Origin: Pseudaquabacterium terrae | GTDB lineage: Bacteria > Pseudomonadota > Gammaproteobacteria > Burkholderiales > Burkholderiaceae_C | Reading direction: 5' to 3' | Assembly: GCF_013266755.1 (NCBI RefSeq) | Contig: NZ_JABRWJ010000004.1 | Coordinates: 186,001-250,000, forward strand | Length of the DNA stretch: 64,000 nt | Shown here: positions 63,157-64,000 of the stretch, one piece after another | Numbering within the stretch: position 1 is the first letter of the stretch | Layout of the letters: every line of letters begins with the position of its first letter | The notes under the pieces: generated by a model | The model's input: the letters and a program-made list of their open reading frames with translations, nothing else | What the model was told of the DNA's origin: nothing | Database searches by the model: none | Made by a program: the position numbers and the translations under genes

Positions 63157-63384
63157 ATGGATGCCCAGAAGGAAATCGACACGCGCGGCCTGAATTGCCC
63201 CCTGCCGATCCTGAAGGCCAAGAAGGCATTGGCGGAGATGGGCAGCGGCGACGTGCTGAAGGTGCTGGCGACCGACCCCGGCTCGGTGCGCGACTTCCAG
63301 GCCTTCGCCAAGCAGACCGGCAACGAGCTGCTCGAGCAGACCCGCGCCGGCGACGAATTCGTGCACTTCCTGCGCCGGCGTTGA
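63157..63384 (+). CDS. tusA: Sulfurtransferase TusA family protein
   Basis: 75 residues with the family motif CPLPILKAKKAL; the Cys in CPxP carries sulfur as a persulfide. The remainder (DVLKVLATDPGSVRDFQAFAKQTGNELLEQ) is typical. In E. coli TusA delivers sulfur for tRNA 2-thiouridine synthesis; relatives in Burkholderiales can serve other pathways. A strong AAGGAG site precedes the ATG. Confidence 0.93.
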   Translation: MDAQKEIDTRGLNCPLPILKAKKALAEMGSGDVLKVLATDPGSVRDFQAFAKQTGNELLEQTRAGDEFVHFLRRR

Positions 63385-63403
63385 ACGCCGGTCGCCTGGA
63401 CGC

Positions 63404-64000
63404 TCAGAGCTCGAGGCCGCGCAGGAAGTCGCGGAAGCCGGCGCCGAGCTGCGGATGAGCGAGCGCCATCTCGACGTTGGCCTCCAGGAAGCCTTCCTTG
63501 CTGCCGCAGTCGTAGCGCCGGCCCTCGTAGCGGTAGGCAAAGACCTTCTCGCGCCGCAGCAGCGATGCGATGCCGTCGGTCAGTTGCATCTCGCCGCCGA
63601 CGCCCAGCGGCTGCGCGGCGATCTCGTGAAACACGCCGGGCGTCAGCAGGTAGCGGCCGGCGACGCCCAGGCGCGACGGGGCGGCAGCCGGATCGGGTTT
63701 CTCGACAATGCGCTGAATGTCGAGCATGCGCTCGTTGACCGGCGTGCCGGCGACGATGCCGTAGCGCCGCGTGTGTTCGAGCGGCACCTCCTGCACGGCG
63801 ATGATCGAGGCGCGCCACTCGGCGAACTGCTCGACCATCTGCTTGAGCACCGGCTTGTCGCCGATCATCAGGTCGTCTGCCAGCAGCACGGCGAAGGGCT
63901 CGTTGCCGACCAGCCGCTGCCCGCACAGCACCGCATGCCCGAGGCCGAGCGCGGAGGCCTGGCGCACGTAGATGCACTCCATGTCGTTGGGCTTGACGCT
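63404..64000 (-). CDS. galU: UTP-glucose-1-phosphate uridylyltransferase (3' part)
   Basis: The frame is open to the window edge, so the N-terminal third with the UTP-binding GxGTR loop is missing. What remains matches GalU: RQASALGLGHAVLCGQRLVGNEPFAVLLADDL, IVEKPDP and the late CGSKEGFLEANVE block with its catalytic Lys. It makes UDP-glucose for envelope polysaccharides. It converges on tusA with 19 nt between stops. Confidence 0.95.
   Translation of the reverse strand, partial: SVKPNDMECIYVRQASALGLGHAVLCGQRLVGNEPFAVLLADDLMIGDKPVLKQMVEQFAEWRASIIAVQEVPLEHTRRYGIVAGTPVNERMLDIQRIVEKPDPAAAPSRLGVAGRYLLTPGVFHEIAAQPLGVGGEMQLTDGIASLLRREKVFAYRYEGRRYDCGSKEGFLEANVEMALAHPQLGAGFRDFLRGLEL

Overview
The window looks like chromosome from a GC-rich betaproteobacterium of the order Burkholderiales, most likely the Rubrivivax/Leptothrix/Methylibium side. 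This is inferred from the roughly 70% GC coding style, a Bug-type solute-binding protein, a PEP-CTERM protein, DUF3047 and DUF1653 proteins, a CDP-glucoseen-reductase-like flavoenzyme, the rpmB-rpmG pair and the GC-rich repeats. It is almost entirely coding. No prophage, insertion sequence, CRISPR array or rRNA operon is visible. One tRNA (Leu, anticodon CAA) is present.

Layout. 1-5.5 kb: a catabolic island with two ABC ATPases of different families, a biuret-hydrolase-like cysteine hydrolase, allophanate hydrolase (atzF), an AtzH-like protein and a GntR/FCD regulator, joined by 4-nt stop/start overlaps; the logic is uptake, then biuret to allophanate to ammonia and CO2. 5.5-12.5 kb: AMP nucleosidase, a zinc peptidase, an oxidoreductase, a SRPBCC protein, M3 oligopeptidase and a PEP-CTERM protein. 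12.6-19.3 kb: a large hybrid sensor kinase, then a translationally coupled trio of 2-oxoglutarate dioxygenase, threonine-dehydratase-like lyase and cytoplasmic S10 peptidase. 19.5-26.6 kb: a compact minus-strand operon of SDR, heterodimeric ABC exporter, MFS exporter, diguanylate cyclase and cupin. 26.7-31.5 kb: rluA-family synthase, a CpxP/Spy-like lipoprotein with a methyltransferase and a two-component system, and DUF3047. 31.6-41.7 kb: rsgA, a diguanylate cyclase, trpS, purN, DUF1653, an rsmB-family methyltransferase, desaturase, rpmB-rpmG, trxB and a Crp/Fnr regulator.

41.7-46.8 kb: ftsK-lolA, cheW and rarA. 47-50.5 kb: the branched-chain amino acid operon livHMGF, with its likely binding protein outside the operon at 54 kb. 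50.6-56.5 kb: a GGDEF-EAL sensor divergent from a periplasmic binding protein, the LivK-like protein and an acetylornithine-type aminotransferase. 56.7-64 kb: Bug protein plus flavin/iron-sulphur reductase, an epimerase, a catalytically dead S1C-PDZ protein, rhomboid, tRNA-Leu, cysM, a Nudix hydrolase, tusA and the 3' part of galU.

Two patterns cut across the window. First, a family of GC-rich palindromic (REP-like) elements recurs at least four times; one copy lies in frame inside rarA and a related copy forms the N-terminus of an ABC ATPase. Second, several genes lack a ribosome-binding site and have a -10-like hexamer 6-10 nt before the start codon, which suggests leaderless transcripts. 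No clearly new multi-gene system was found; the best candidates are the dioxygenase/ammonia-lyase pair, the inactive protease and the operator pair at 31.56 kb.
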